From Amanita rubescens (lineage: Eukaryota > Basidiomycota > Agaricomycetes > Agaricales > Amanitaceae), in assembly GCA_015039365.1 (NCBI GenBank), contig WION01000053.1, positions 1 through 64,000 of the forward strand: DNA of 64,000 bases. The letters run 5' to 3'. Shown here in pieces: positions 1 through 10,081 of the stretch. The notes under the pieces were generated by a model. It saw nothing but the letters and a program-made list of their open reading frames with translations, was not told the DNA's origin and did no database searches. The stretch's first letter is position 1. Every line of letters starts with the position of its first letter. A program made the translations under genes and the position numbers.

Positions 1-1247
1 CAATTCCGCTTCCAAGGACGAGATGCGCAGCCGTGCTCGTGGCGTTGTTTGTAGGACGTGCGGGGGATGTGTACGTTTTGCTCAGTCGGTGAGTGTCGCT
101 TGTGAGGTGAGTGGGGTGGGGTGAGACGTTATAATGCTGTAATGCTGACGATTTTTCTTGCCTTTTGTTGCACACCCCTGCTATTATAGTCGTTCTGCCA
201 CCTTGAGGAGCTACGCGGGGGATACCTCGTTGCCTGGGGGTAAAGTCGATTTGGGCGATAAGACGATCGAGGAAACGGCTGTAAGTGGTCTGTTCTTATT
301 GTTATTAGTCGCTTTTACTGAGCTGGAGGTGTAGAGACGAGAAGCGTTTGAAGAGGTGTGTCCACGTTGTCGTCTGAGATGTGTTTTCGGGGGTTGACTC
401 GCTTTAGATTGGATTACCAAGGGACGGACGGAAGGTTCCATTACTATGTGTTCTCGAGCCATTTCTGGCCTCGAATGATCTTATAGTCACACCGTACGTT
501 GTTTTCTTTCACCCACTCCCGTATCAATTTCAAACCAACATGACAGAGTCGTCGTCCTCATCCTGGACCTCACGCTTCAAGTACGCACCTCCCGCTTTAT
601 GAATTCCATTCTCACTTATATGTTATGTTACTAGCCCATTTTAAACGCCGCCGAAGTCTCCGCTCTATTCTCCCATCCTCTCGCTTCATTCCTTGAAGAC
701 ACCCATCCATTCCCACAAGAGCCCGAGAGTATAGAGGTGCCTTACCACACAACTCATGAATGGGAAACGAGAGGGCCCAACGGGACCGTATGGCCTATTC
801 GCGGACATAGTTTTCTGACGGGCAGGGAGGCAGGTGGTATCAGACCTGTTATTGGTCTCACTGCGTAAGTTCTCTCTCCTCTCCTCTCTCTCTCCTTCTG
901 CACACCGAACACGATGCGCCATTTACAGGGCTATCCTCATCCGCGTCGCGGAGATCGCGTATGCCCGTAAGCCGAGTTTCGAGGTGAAAGCCCCCGGCGA
1001 GCCGACGACGCTTCATCGGATATCATGGGCTATGCTTAACAAGCCCATATATCGCGAGGCGTTTGAGGCGGAAGGGGTTGATGTGGATTGGGATGCGATG
1101 CGTCGAATGGTGGAGGAACAAGTTGAAGTGCCTTCTGGTTCTTCTGGGCGTACGGAGACAGAGACGCGCAACCGCCGGGATGGCGTCGTGTACTATCCGT
1201 GGAGATCGTGGATTCCAAGGCGTAATACCACAAGGAGTAAATTGTAG
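1..1247 (+). CDS. Peroxisomal Nudix CoA-diphosphatase (PCD1/NUDT7-8 type), 5' end missing
   Basis: Probable Nudix hydrolase that cleaves CoA and acyl-CoA to 3',5'-ADP and phosphopantetheines. The first bases already code in frame (codons from position 3), so the start lies outside the window. My exons are about 3-88, 190-281, 331-352, 410-579, 635-865 and 930-1247. Joined, they give the Nudix box GGKVDLGDKTIEETARREAF followed by EE(I/V)G, then the family strand SNDLIVTP and the C-terminal signature FSHPL and TAAILIRVAEIAYA. The protein ends in Ser-Lys-Leu directly before the stop, a canonical PTS1 peroxisomal import signal. PCD1 and NUDT7 relatives act in peroxisomes, which fits. Splice boundaries of the small exons around the Nudix box are my inference; the overall assignment is firm. 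Confidence 0.85.
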
Positions 1248-1320
1248 CTGTGTGCGTCAATACAATTTAAGGTTGAAAATTACATTAGCATTTGGGCATT
1301 TGATTTGAACGAACAACAAG

Positions 1321-1392
1321 TCTCTGTTAGTATATCGGTTAGTACACGCGCCTGTCACGCGCGAAAGCGGGGTTCGACTCCCCGACAGAGAG
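1321..1392 (+). tRNA. tRNA-Asp (anticodon GTC)
   Basis: A 72-nt cloverleaf without intron. The acceptor arm TCTCTGT pairs with ACAGAGA, the anticodon arm reads CGCGCCTGTCACGCGC with GTC in the loop, and the T arm holds GGTTCGACTCC. The discriminator base is G, as in tRNA-Asp. It begins 73 bp after the Nudix stop codon. Confidence 0.93.
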
Positions 1393-1396
1393 CTTA

Positions 1397-1404
1397 TTTT
1401 TTTT
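1397..1404 (+). terminator. RNA polymerase III terminator
   Basis: A run of eight T residues four bases after the tRNA-Asp 3' end, the normal Pol III stop. Confidence 0.8.
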
Positions 1405-1760
1405 CTTGTTTGTTCATGCTTGCTACAGGTGGTCTGCCATGTGCTCGCCGCTCACCATCAGAAACATTATCGTGGACAGGATGCAAATACCTGGATAAAT
1501 ACTATCGTGAACGTTGAGTGTATACTTGTTCTGTGCCTGATCATCTGACCTTTTACTCAGAGACTCATTTAAGTGGCGTTATGAACGGTATACCAGCTTG
1601 CATATTTGATTATCTGTTACCGTCCTGTCGATCAAGTGACTTGAGTATAGCAAGTAACCGAAGCAGAAACGAGAGGAAACCGTTTTTACGTTCTCAGAAC
1701 AATCCGGTAAACCCCATTAACCATCATCCAAGTTGTCAAACAAGAGCGCGCCCAGTGGTT
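1405..1760. other. Gene-free stretch between tRNA-Asp and the tandem array
   Basis: No convincing ORF with codon structure, no tRNA and no repeat was seen. The first conserved promoter block of the tandem family begins at its right edge. Confidence 0.5.
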
Positions 1761-1848
1761 ATGTTATCGCAGACGGAACTATGACATGTGAACTCCGTTG
1801 ACAACTCAGGAAAGGCATGCGCAAGAGCCTACCTATTAAATAAGAGCC
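1761..1848 (+). promoter_or_regulatory. Conserved promoter block, copy 1 of the array
   Basis: Contains ATGTTATCGCAGACGGAA, then ACATGTGAACTCCGTTGACA, AGGAAAGGCAT and a TATA-like TTAAATAAGA about 120 bp before the copy 1 ATG. The same order of elements precedes the other copies. Confidence 0.6.
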
Positions 1849-1964
1849 AGATGAATGTAAAAGCTCCTCATCTGCACATCGTTACACTAAACACTGGTAC
1901 GATCAATATTCCCCATCTCCACGGCTCGACCAACACTCATCCGGAATTCTAGACTCCACCCACT

Positions 1965-2345
1965 ATGACCGACACCACCACGTTTATCCACCAAGTTCAG
2001 AAACCACCACGACGGACAGTTCACCGCCGAATTCACGATTGGGGGATTGCCTAAAATCCTTTCGGGCAGATTCGAAGCCTGCCTTTGTCAACACTATTCG
2101 AAGGCGAAATCCCTCCACCTTTGCGTGCACCCCATGTGACGCTGCATTTCGAACATCCGGATCACCTACATGGAGATTTCATCATCGACATGACCGGTCG
2201 TCCCATTGTGGGCCCCAACGACCTTCATCTTCCGTTCGTCAAACCTGGGATTCACCCTGCTAGGTTCCTCATTGAGGGACCGCTCGCCGCTATTTTGCCA
2301 GGAGCAATCCGCGTCGGGGGAACTGCAGCTTGGATGATTTGGTAG
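1965..2345 (+). pseudogene. Tandem-family copy 1, frameshifted
   Basis: The ATG at 1965 starts MTDTTTFIH as in the other copies, but the frame is lost within about 25 codons. The second half is intact in another frame from about 2085 and keeps the family landmarks PHVTL-x-FEHPDHL, IVGPNDLHLPF and FLIEGPLAAILPG before a stop at 2343-2345. Comparison with copies 3 and 4 shows a deletion near codon 10 and a second frame change near 2075. A short protein from the internal ATG at 2085 cannot be excluded. Confidence 0.65.
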
Positions 2346-2606
2346 TGAATGAATGCGTTGAGAACATGGCTATCGTGAAGGGAAATCTATTATGTATTAC
2401 GGAGTGAATTGATTACCAGATCTTAAATTCAGAAACTCACGTAGGGCCCCATACCACAAAGCAGCAGCTTCGTTATCAAATCATTCCGTCGACTCGGAAG
2501 TAACTTTATTGCGGCAGGCACATAGAGCAGAGCAGAGCCACATACGTGTGTGCTTGAACCTCTTACCGTTCTCAGAAAGAGGCACGTCAACCATCACCAA
2601 GTGGTC

Positions 2607-2695
2607 ATGTTATCGCAGACGGAATCGACGACGTGTGAACTCCGTTGACAACCTAGGAAATGCATGCGCAGGAATCTCATAAATAAAAGCCTGTG
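2607..2695 (+). promoter_or_regulatory. Conserved promoter block, copy 2 of the array
   Basis: Repeats ATGTTATCGCAGACGGAA, TGTGAACTCCGTTGACAAC, GGAAATGCATGCGC and a TATA-like CATAAATAAAAGC about 100 bp upstream of the copy 2 ATG. Confidence 0.6.
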
Positions 2696-2788
2696 GAACG
2701 CATTCTTCATCCCCGCATCCTAAAACCACACCGCCGGTACGATCAATATTTCCCATCTCCACGGCTCGACTAACACTCATACCCAACT

Positions 2789-3156
2789 ATGACCGAAACC
2801 ACCACGTTTATCCACAAAGCCATAGGTCAACTCAGAAGCCGCGACAACGGACACTTCACTGCCGAATTCGAGGTTGAGGGAGCGTATAAAATGTTTTCGG
2901 GCATATTCGCAGCGATATCCACCCGCCTTTGAATGCACCCCATGTGACACTGGATTTCGAGCATCCGGATCACCTATATGGAAAATTCCGCATCGACACC
3001 AACAGTCTTCACATTGTGGGCCCCAAGGACATTCATCTTCCGTTCATCAAACCTGGGATTCACCCTACTCCTAGGTTCCTCATTGATGGACCGCTCACCC
3101 AGATTTTGAAAGGAGGAATCCTCGTCAAGGGCGTTGATTGGTTGATTTGGGAGTGA
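2789..3156 (+). pseudogene. Tandem-family copy 2, one frameshift
   Basis: The ATG at 2789 opens with MTETTTFIHKA and runs 45 codons to a TGA near 2932. The remainder reads on in a shifted frame with family motifs PHVTLDFEHPDHLYG, IVGPKDIHLPFIKPG and FLIDGPL, ending at 3154-3156. A single small indel near 2910-2930 separates the two halves, so the lesion is young. Confidence 0.7.
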
Positions 3157-3437
3157 ATGAATGCGTCGAAAACATGGCTCATTGGCTATCGTTAAAAGGA
3201 AATGTATCATTACGGAGTGAATCATCAAATTATCAGATCTTAAATTCAGGAACTCACGTAAGTGACCGAGTCATACCGCAAACCAACTCGTTATCAAATC
3301 ATTCCGTCAGTGACTTTATTGCAGCAGGCACATCGAGCAGAGCCACATACGTGTATTACCAAACACGCTTACCGTTCTCAGAATAAGTTTTAAGAAGCAC
3401 GCTGCACAACCTAAAACTACACCGCCGGTACGATCAA

Positions 3438-3515
3438 TGTTATCGCAGACGGAGTTATGACATGTGAACTCCGTTGACAACTCAGGAAGTGCATCCGCTC
3501 GAATCTGATAAATAA
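3438..3515 (+). promoter_or_regulatory. Conserved promoter block, copy 3 of the array
   Basis: Same ordered motifs: TGTTATCGCAGACGGA, ACATGTGAACTCCGTTGACA, CAGGAAGTGCATCCGC and TATA-like GATAAATAAAAGCC, about 130 bp before the intact copy 3 ATG. Confidence 0.65.
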
Positions 3516-3635
3516 AAGCCTGGTGAACGTATTCTTCATCCACACATCCTAAAACTACACCGCCGGTACGGTCGATATTTCCCATCTCCACGGCTCGACT
3601 AGCACTCACCGAAATTCTAGACTCAACCCACTAGT

Positions 3636-4001
3636 ATGACCGAAATCACCACGTTTACCCACGAAGCCAGAGGCTTCTTCAGATGCGAGGATGGTATTAG
3701 CTTCTTTGCCGAATTCATCGTCCAAGGCGTGCGTAAGCCCTTTTCGGGTCGATTCGACCATAGGATTATCCCCTTCGACGTCCCCGTGGCGATCTTGCGC
3801 TATGACCATCTGGACGAACTATACGCAGACTTCCGCATCGACGTTAATAGTCATCCCATTGTGGGCCCAAGCAGCATCCGTCTCCCGTTCATCAAGCATG
3901 AGATTGTGAAGACTACTAGGTTCTTCATTGATGGACCGCTCGCCGGGATTTTTCCTGAAGGATTTATTGTCGGTGGTGGTGGATCTTGGCTGCTTCGGTG
4001 A
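3636..4001 (+). CDS. Small uncharacterised protein, tandem family copy 3 (121 aa)
   Basis: An intronless 121-aa ORF, one of two intact members. I do not recognise the family. There is no signal peptide, membrane segment or cysteine pattern. Alternating hydrophobic stretches (VAILRYDHLDELYADFRIDV, then IRLPFIKHE, FFIDGPLAGIFPEGF and a C-terminal GGGGSWL) suggest a small all-beta soluble fold. Identity to copy 4 is high in the second half (HLDELYADFRIDV, IRLPF, PEGF-V-GGGGSWL) and lower at the N-terminus. The start is supported by its conserved distance from the shared promoter and by the common MTE-T opening. No metabolic genes adjoin it, so context gives no function. Confidence 0.75.
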   Translation: MTEITTFTHEARGFFRCEDGISFFAEFIVQGVRKPFSGRFDHRIIPFDVPVAILRYDHLDELYADFRIDVNSHPIVGPSSIRLPFIKHEIVKTTRFFIDGPLAGIFPEGFIVGGGGSWLLR

Positions 4002-4478
4002 TATAGGAGATATTTATTGCTTCATGAGAGGAAAATTGCATTTTTCTTGGTGACCGGTGAACCGGTGACCAATGGAGTGTTCATAAGCCCAGTGATCATC
4101 TTGGATACAGAAACTCACGGAAGTGATGCTATCGAGAAAACATACCGCACACCAGCCCCCTTGCCAAATCCAGCGACTTTAAAATTTGCAGGGTTGCGGA
4201 AGGAACTAATGCAACATTCGAGCCGCAAGGTCATGGTAAATTCACAAAAACGGCAACGCGTGGGAAAACGGTTAGAGATAAGATAAGATGCTCAGATAAA
4301 GCTCCCGCTGACTCGGTTTTTCCTTTCATCCCTCCTCTACTGTTATGCAATATAAAGAAATCGGGCGCAAGGTTCGTGTCGGCGTTCCAGTGACGACCGC
4401 CCGTTCACTTAGACCTGCTGGTAGACGGACTCGATTACCGTTTTAGGAATTATGCATAAGTCCTGTCAATCAACGGTT

Positions 4479-4570
4479 ATGTTATCGCAGACATGTGAAC
4501 TCTGTCACTTGACAGACAACCCAGGAAAGTCGTACCCTAACATGCTCAGGAAATGCATAAATAAGAGGTA
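4479..4570 (+). promoter_or_regulatory. Orphan promoter block between copies 3 and 4
   Basis: ATGTTATCGCAGACATGTGAAC, AACCCAGGAAAG and a CATAAATAAGAG TATA-like box are present, but no family gene follows. A second similar block starts about 200 bp downstream. Confidence 0.5.
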
Positions 4571-4698
4571 GGTAAAAAGTATTCTTCATCCAAATTCCAA
4601 CGGTACCCACCCCGACAGATTAGACCTGCTGGTAAACAACCCGAAAACCACTCGAGTACTGTTTTAGGAATTTTGCATAAGTCCTGTCAATCAATAGT

Positions 4699-4775
4699 CA
4701 TGTTATGTGAACCCTGTCACTTGATAACCCAGGAAAGGCATAGCCTAACATGCTCAAGAAACGCATAAATAAGGG
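4699..4775 (+). promoter_or_regulatory. Conserved promoter block, copy 4 of the array
   Basis: A shortened version: CATGTTATGTGAACCCTGTC, AACCCAGGAAAGGCAT and TATA-like GCATAAATAAGGGC, about 130 bp before the copy 4 ATG. The ATCGCAGAC portion is missing, the clearest promoter difference between the two intact genes. Confidence 0.55.
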
Positions 4776-4895
4776 CTAGGTGAAAGTATTCTTCATTCGA
4801 ATACCTTAACACTACTCCACTGGTACGATCAATACTCCCCACCCCGACATATCTACTGACGCCGACCGAAACTCTAGCCTGAGACTATACTCACT

Positions 4896-5261
4896 ATGGC
4901 CGAAACCGCCACGTCCGGCCCCGAAGCCAGAGGCTTCTTCAAATGCGAGGATGGCCTTAACTTCCTTTTCGAATTCATCATGGACGGCGTGGTTAAACGC
5001 TTTGCGGGTAAATTCGACTATAGAATTACCCCCTTCCACGTACCCGTGGCGAACTTGTACTATCAGCATCTGGACGAGCTATATGCAGACTTCCGCATAG
5101 ACGTTAGTAGGTATCACTTCGTGGGCCCGGGTAACATCCGTCTCCCGTTCGTCAAACATGAGACTACGGAGAGTACTACATTCGTCATTAAGGGACCGGT
5201 CGCCGGGGTTCTTCCTGAAGGATTTGTTGTCGGTGGTGGTGGATCTTGGCTGGTTGATTAG
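4896..5261 (+). CDS. Small uncharacterised protein, tandem family copy 4 (121 aa)
   Basis: The second intact member, the same length as copy 3 and alignable without gaps. It opens MAETATSGPEARGFFKCEDG and keeps HLDELYADFRIDV, VGPGNIRLPF, IKGPVAGVLPEGF and GGGGSWL. The charged positions and the loop after RIDV differ from copy 3, so the paralogs have had time to diverge under constraint. No family name or catalytic motif is visible; cytosolic location is inferred from the lack of signals. Confidence 0.75.
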   Translation: MAETATSGPEARGFFKCEDGLNFLFEFIMDGVVKRFAGKFDYRITPFHVPVANLYYQHLDELYADFRIDVSRYHFVGPGNIRLPFVKHETTESTTFVIKGPVAGVLPEGFVVGGGGSWLVD

Positions 5262-5606
5262 GGAGCGAAGTGAATACGTGGGGAATTGACAAGAAATAAC
5301 TTTGTAAAAAGAAATTTGTATTTTTTTAGGACTCAAAGTGGTCCTATCAAGTGTCATAAGTATTGTTTCGAGTCTGATCATCAGAACGAGTCAGAAACTC
5401 ACGTAAGGGATGCCATCGAGGACATATCGCCGCACACTAGCCCTCCTTATCTTTCGTTGTCGGATCCTGTCAATCCAGCGACTTGCATTGATTGCATTAG
5501 GTACCTCAAACAAAATGGTTTACTTGGACCTACGAAAACGAATTGCTTGCTGTTCTCGTTAGCTTTCATAAGCCCTGTCAGCCATCACATCGGCACCCAA
5601 GTGGTC

Positions 5607-5705
5607 ATGTCATATAGACTTCAATACTGACGTGTGAACTTCGGTGACAACCCAGGGTGAGGGAAGGCATAGTGCACAAGAACGTCGTAAACAAGAACCT
5701 GATGC
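5607..5705 (+). promoter_or_regulatory. Diverged promoter block, copy 5 of the array
   Basis: GTGGTCATGTCATATAGAC, then GTGTGAACTTCGGTGACAAC and CCAGGGTGAGGGAAGGCAT. Recognisable but more changed than the other blocks; the TATA-like element is degraded (GTAAACAAGAACC). Confidence 0.45.
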
Positions 5706-5816
5706 AGGTATTTTTCATTTGCACATCGTGACATTACACTGCTATTCGATCAATGTTTCATATCCACAGCTTAATTGACACTGACCGAAACTCAAAGACT
5801 CGTCACTTTATTCACT

Positions 5817-6115
5817 ATGACCAAAACCACTGCCGAGGCTTCTCAAAAATGCCGCGATGGCATACACTTCCAAGCCAAATTCGTCATTGAGGGCATGCGT
5901 AAACTCTTTTCGGGCAGATTCAGGGAACCCTCCCCCTTGCGCACATATGGACATCTGGACGTTAACATCCATCCCGTCGTGGCCATCTCCGAGTCCCGTT
6001 CATCAAACCTGGGAGAATTATCACTAGGTCGCGCATTGATGGACCACTCGCGGAGATTCTGCCAGGAAGTTTTGTCGCCGATGGCGTTTGTACTTGGGTG
6101 TCCATTCGGGAGTGA
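5817..6115 (+). pseudogene. Tandem-family copy 5, deleted and frameshifted
   Basis: The ATG at 5817 starts MTKTTAEASQKCRDGIHFQ and matches the first half through FSGRF. The segment encoding VPVA...ELYADF is partly deleted and the frame shifts near 5985. Restoring the frame would give VPFIKPG, RIDGPLAEILPGSF and a stop at 6113-6115. As it stands the ORF runs out of family sequence. Confidence 0.65.
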
Positions 6116-6251
6116 AATGAAGTGGAGGACATTGCTATCGTGCAAGGAAATATGTTTGTAGGGAGTGAATGAACGAGTGTTCATTTGTTTTGAGTATGTC
6201 AACATATCACGTATCTAACACGAGTAAACTGGAAAATGGACGGAGTTCAAT

Positions 6252-6290
6252 AATGACATGTGAACTCCGTTGACAATCCAGGAAAGGCAT
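6252..6290 (+). promoter_or_regulatory. Promoter remnant of copy 6
   Basis: TGACATGTGAACTCCGTTGA followed by CAATCCAGGAAAGGCATAC. The upstream ATCGCAGAC part and the TATA-like box are not recognisable. Confidence 0.5.
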
Positions 6291-6412
6291 ACTAACCATG
6301 TGCGCAATCTCGAGCGAGATGACCGTGTTCTTCAGCGCATCGTAACACACATCCTCCATCTGCACGGCTCGATTCTCGACCGGCACTCACCAAAACTCTA
6401 GACTCCTACTCA

Positions 6413-6699
6413 TAAATAGCCGAAACGACCACGTTCGCTCACGTAGCCAAAGGGTTCATCAGATCTAGCGACGACATACACTTCCGAGTTCAATGGCTTG
6501 GGCGACATCGTTGCGGGAAAATTCGTGGCGAAAAACCTCCACCGTGACTTTTCCACGTAGTTGTAGCGACGTTGCACTTTGGCGATGTGGAGGAGTTATA
6601 TGGTGAATTTTTTATAGATGGTAATCACCATCCGAGAGTCGTAGCCATATCCCGTCTGTCAAACCTGGGTTTATTTCGAGTGAGATGGGAGTGAAGTGA
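6413..6699 (+). pseudogene. Tandem-family copy 6, relic
   Basis: The start region reads TAAATAGCCGAAACGACC where functional copies have ATGGCCGAAAC, so the ATG is lost. Scattered matches continue (GTAGCCAAAGGGTTC, CACTTCCGAGTTC, CGTCTGTCAAACCTGGG, GGGAGTGAAGTGA) without an open frame. It is the most decayed unit, at the distal end of the array. Confidence 0.6.
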
Positions 6700-8118
6700 A
6701 CATGTTGGAGAATCCGGAGGATATAGTTATCGTGAATAGAAAAAGTGCATCTGAGTAACGGCGGTGGTGTTCGAGTCAACAAGACATAACTCGGATGGCC
6801 GCTCTAGTTAATTATGCCTAGATATCGTAAGTGCTTGGCAAGCATTAGATCTTGCGATTAATGACCCTAAATGAAGGGCTGATAAAGTTTAAACGGAATG
6901 ACAGGGACCATCCCAACTTGCTTTACGACCATCCACTTCTACAAAAGCGAGTATACGGTACTCGTGTCCTCAAAACGTTAGGACTGCAGTACGCCCTTTA
7001 ATGGACAGCCGATAGATCAGTCAGATCCCAACCTACAAAGCAAAGGAAAACTACTAACATTATCACCAACTCCATCGTTGGTGACCATTTATCGGAAGAT
7101 TCGACACCGCGGTCCTGTTTTCCGGCGCTACCAGGGCACTGGTCTTGGGGATGGAACCCGATACTTGGTAAAACGATCGACCATGTTTCGCCTATCAGTG
7201 ACGGCCGCAGGGTACCTTTCGAGGAATGTGCCTGGAATTTATACTCTTTGAAGATTTCGTCAGTGGATCTGGTGCTAAAATGGGGTTTCTCAAGGATACG
7301 TAGTTGACCTTGACAGTTAATTGTAGGACTCGACAGATCATCACCAGGACCGATCGATAACGGACATTGAGTAATTAGGCCTGTGCTATCTGTTGAAAAA
7401 CCCTACAGAGTCTTAGGAGATTTGACGGCGCTCCTTATCCTCTCTGATCCCAAACGAGACTGCAACATCGCCGCGGAGCGACCAGCAATCAAACCATAGA
7501 TAATGTGGCGTCTTGGTTGATACTGGCAGTCACTCGCCGGGCCAAAGTGATTAATTCACCTGTGTCCACGTCCGTTACGTCAAGGACGCGCACAAAACAT
7601 CCAAGGCTGGTTTCTCCGGGAAGAATTTGCCATGGATAAAGTTGGCGCACGCTTGATCGGGGAGATAGACAAGAGCTGCTGAACCGATCAGAAAGTAACT
7701 GAATCCAGAAGCAGGTTTGTTGGGCTCCACAGAACATGTCATTGACATTATGATTCACGTCAGATGGAAGTATGACTAATGGCGAAACAGGTCCGAGTCT
7801 GTGCTGGTGGAAACGTGCTCGCGATGAACATGCCGACAGACTGCCAGCGTTCAGAAGGAATTTATTGAACAATGATGCACTGCACTCGCCGTTTGAATAT
7901 CCGATAAGAGGAATCCTCGGTTATTAGAAGAACGTCGGGCGGAGTAGCCGGCGGATGACGTCATCTACGGAGGTGACCGGGAGTGAGAACTTAACAAGGG
8001 AGGTGGCGCAGATAACACGACGGTCGCTGGCTGACCGGCCTGACGTTCTTTTAAGGGTAACCGGTGAGGCATGCTTATCATATTCGAACCCCAAAAGCTT
8101 ACTTTCCCTCAGTCCTCC
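6700..8118. other. Gene-free interval before the phosphatase gene
   Basis: About 1.4 kb with only scattered short ORFs. A 127-codon minus ORF (7489-7872) has no recognisable family or splice context. No repeats or RNA genes seen. Confidence 0.45.
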
Positions 8119-10049
8119 ATGTCGGCGGTCAGCCTCACAGAAATCATTCATGACCAGGTATACATTGGCAAGTGAGTCCGCGCCGAAAACTGAGGGAATG
8201 CCATCGCTGACACTCAACGTGACATCAGCTTATCTGCTGCATTGTCAGAACAACACCGCTTGTCCATCGGCGTAACCCACATTCTCTCTGTCTGCCCCGA
8301 TTACCCTTCTACTGGCAAATGTCACTTGGCAATAACCGTGGAAGACTCTGAGTACGAGGATCTACTCATCCACCTCCCCAAGGCATGTCAATTTATACAA
8401 GATGCGATAAATGGCGGTGGGAGAGTGCTTGTGCATTGTGTCATGGGTATTTCTAGAAGCACAACGGTTGTGGCTGCTTATCGTGCGTAAAATGGCGGCT
8501 GTACATAGTGTGAGCGTATTTATTGACCTATTCACTCTAGTTATGAAGTCAAGAGGGATGGACGCCGCCAGCGCAATAAAATTTATAAAAACAGGTGAGC
8601 ATTACATTCCGCTTCTCGAGAAGCGTTCTGTTAACGATATCACCGGCAATTCTTACTCGGCGCCACTCCATAGTACGACCGCAAGCTCACCCAAACTACG
8701 GCTTCATCACTCAACTCGTGGCTTTCGCTGCTTGCGGGTATGCTCCAGGCCCTAACGACCCTACCTACCGTACATGGAAACGCCAGCAAAAACAAAACAT
8801 GACGGCATACCTCAACTATTTAAGCGACTCCACAATCATCCTCCCGGATAAACTGCTGTTGAGCAGGTCCGTCACCGTCATTCTGGCACCCAATTTGATA
8901 AGCTGATTAACACATCTGTTTAGTGGCTTCCCTGAAGACCCAGTCCAAGCAGAGGCGCTCATTCAGGACTTGGGCGTAACCCATCTTTTGACAATCTCAC
9001 CCTGTAGAATTCCTCCCACGATACCCACTTCAACGACTCTCACAAGATACCAGCATTTGACTGTTTCGGATTCGAAAAATGGAGATTTACTCATCACGCT
9101 GCCAGATGCATGCAAGTTTGTTGCGCAGGCTTTAAGTGAGGGTGGCATGGCATTGGTCCATTGCTCTGTAGAGTCGAGAGCGTGTACCGTCGCTTGTGCT
9201 TCCTGTGGGTGTTTACTTTCTCGGAGATATCAACGGCTGACGGCATCACACAGTAATAGAATTGAAAAACATGTCTCCAAAAGAGGCTTTTGGCGTTCTG
9301 GAAAACGGTGAGCCTGAGTGTTGTTTATCCCATTCACCCGCGCCGTTAATCGCCTCCATATTTATGCAGCCCTACCTCTCTTCAACCCCACTCGTAACTT
9401 TTCTCGTCAGTTGGAACTATTCGCCGCATGCGGGTACAATCCAACGAGGGAGCACTACCTCGTTCAAGATTGGATCAGGTCTCAATCCCAAAATCCATAT
9501 TCTTACCCTCGTCGCCCTGCTTTGCCTCCTTCCTCTCCCACAACCACAACCACCAGTTCAACGAGCTCCCTCCGCCCATCACTTTTAATCAAACGCTCAT
9601 CGTCTTCACTAACATCTTCAACTCTATCTTCACCAGGTCCCTCGACACCTCCTTCATCCGCGTCCTCACGAACTTCTTCTTCATCTGGTCTCGGTGGACC
9701 AGGACCACTTTCTAGGGTTTACCCTCTCAGCCAAATCGAATCGGACCAGAATCAAAGTCCACAACATGCGGAGACGACGGGAGTTCAATCCCAAAAGCCT
9801 CGCCGACAAAGTTTATCACCACCTTCCTTACCGTTATCGTTAATGTCGACACTATCATTATCACTAGGCAATGAGGAAAGGAAAGAGGGAGATCATCTCT
9901 CATCGGACCTTGTCATGCACGCGATGGAGATGTTAAGGGAACGGTATCACGATCCAGATGCGGGGGAGGCTCCTGCGTTTGATTTAACTGCGTTTGGAAG
10001 GGCGTTGGCTGCTATACACGAGAGGGAGGAGAGGGCTGGGAGGTGCTGA
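8119..10049 (+). CDS. Tandem dual-specificity phosphatase, second domain likely inactive (522 aa)
   Basis: A cysteine-based protein phosphatase with two DSP domains. Exons: 8119-8171, 8229-8482, 8541-8594, 8674-8866, 8924-9204, 9254-9307, 9370-10049; phases agree throughout and give 522 aa. Domain 1 starts EIIHDQVYIGNLSAAL, has GVTHILSVCPDY and the complete signature HCVMGISRS (Cys about 88, Arg about 94), then AAYLMKSRGMDAASAIKFIK and HPNYGFITQL. Domain 2 repeats the fold (LLLSSGFPEDP, GVTHLLTISP, DLLITLPDACKFV), but its P-loop reads HCSVESRAC: only four residues separate Cys (about 265) from Arg and the glycine is missing, so catalysis is unlikely. A Ser/Thr/Pro-rich tail follows (about residues 330-522). 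Intron positions in the two halves correspond, indicating an internal duplication. Substrate unknown. Confidence 0.82.
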
Positions 10050-10081
10050 GATTCTATAGATGAGAGCCGAAAGGAAGGTAG

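Larger units (their letters stand above)
1761..6699 (+). repeat. Six-copy tandem array of a small-protein gene with its promoter
   Basis: The same unit, an upstream promoter block plus a roughly 121-codon intronless gene, recurs six times in one orientation at about 0.6-1.3 kb spacing. Copies begin at 1965, 2789, 3636, 4896, 5817 and about 6413. Copies 3 and 4 are open; copies 1, 2, 5 and 6 carry frameshifts or lost starts. Two extra promoter blocks without a gene lie between copies 3 and 4. This looks like local gene amplification followed by decay. Confidence 0.85.

Noticed and set aside
7489..7872. 127-codon minus ORF
   Set aside because: No recognisable domain, no neighbouring splice partners and no repeats of it elsewhere; length is compatible with chance.
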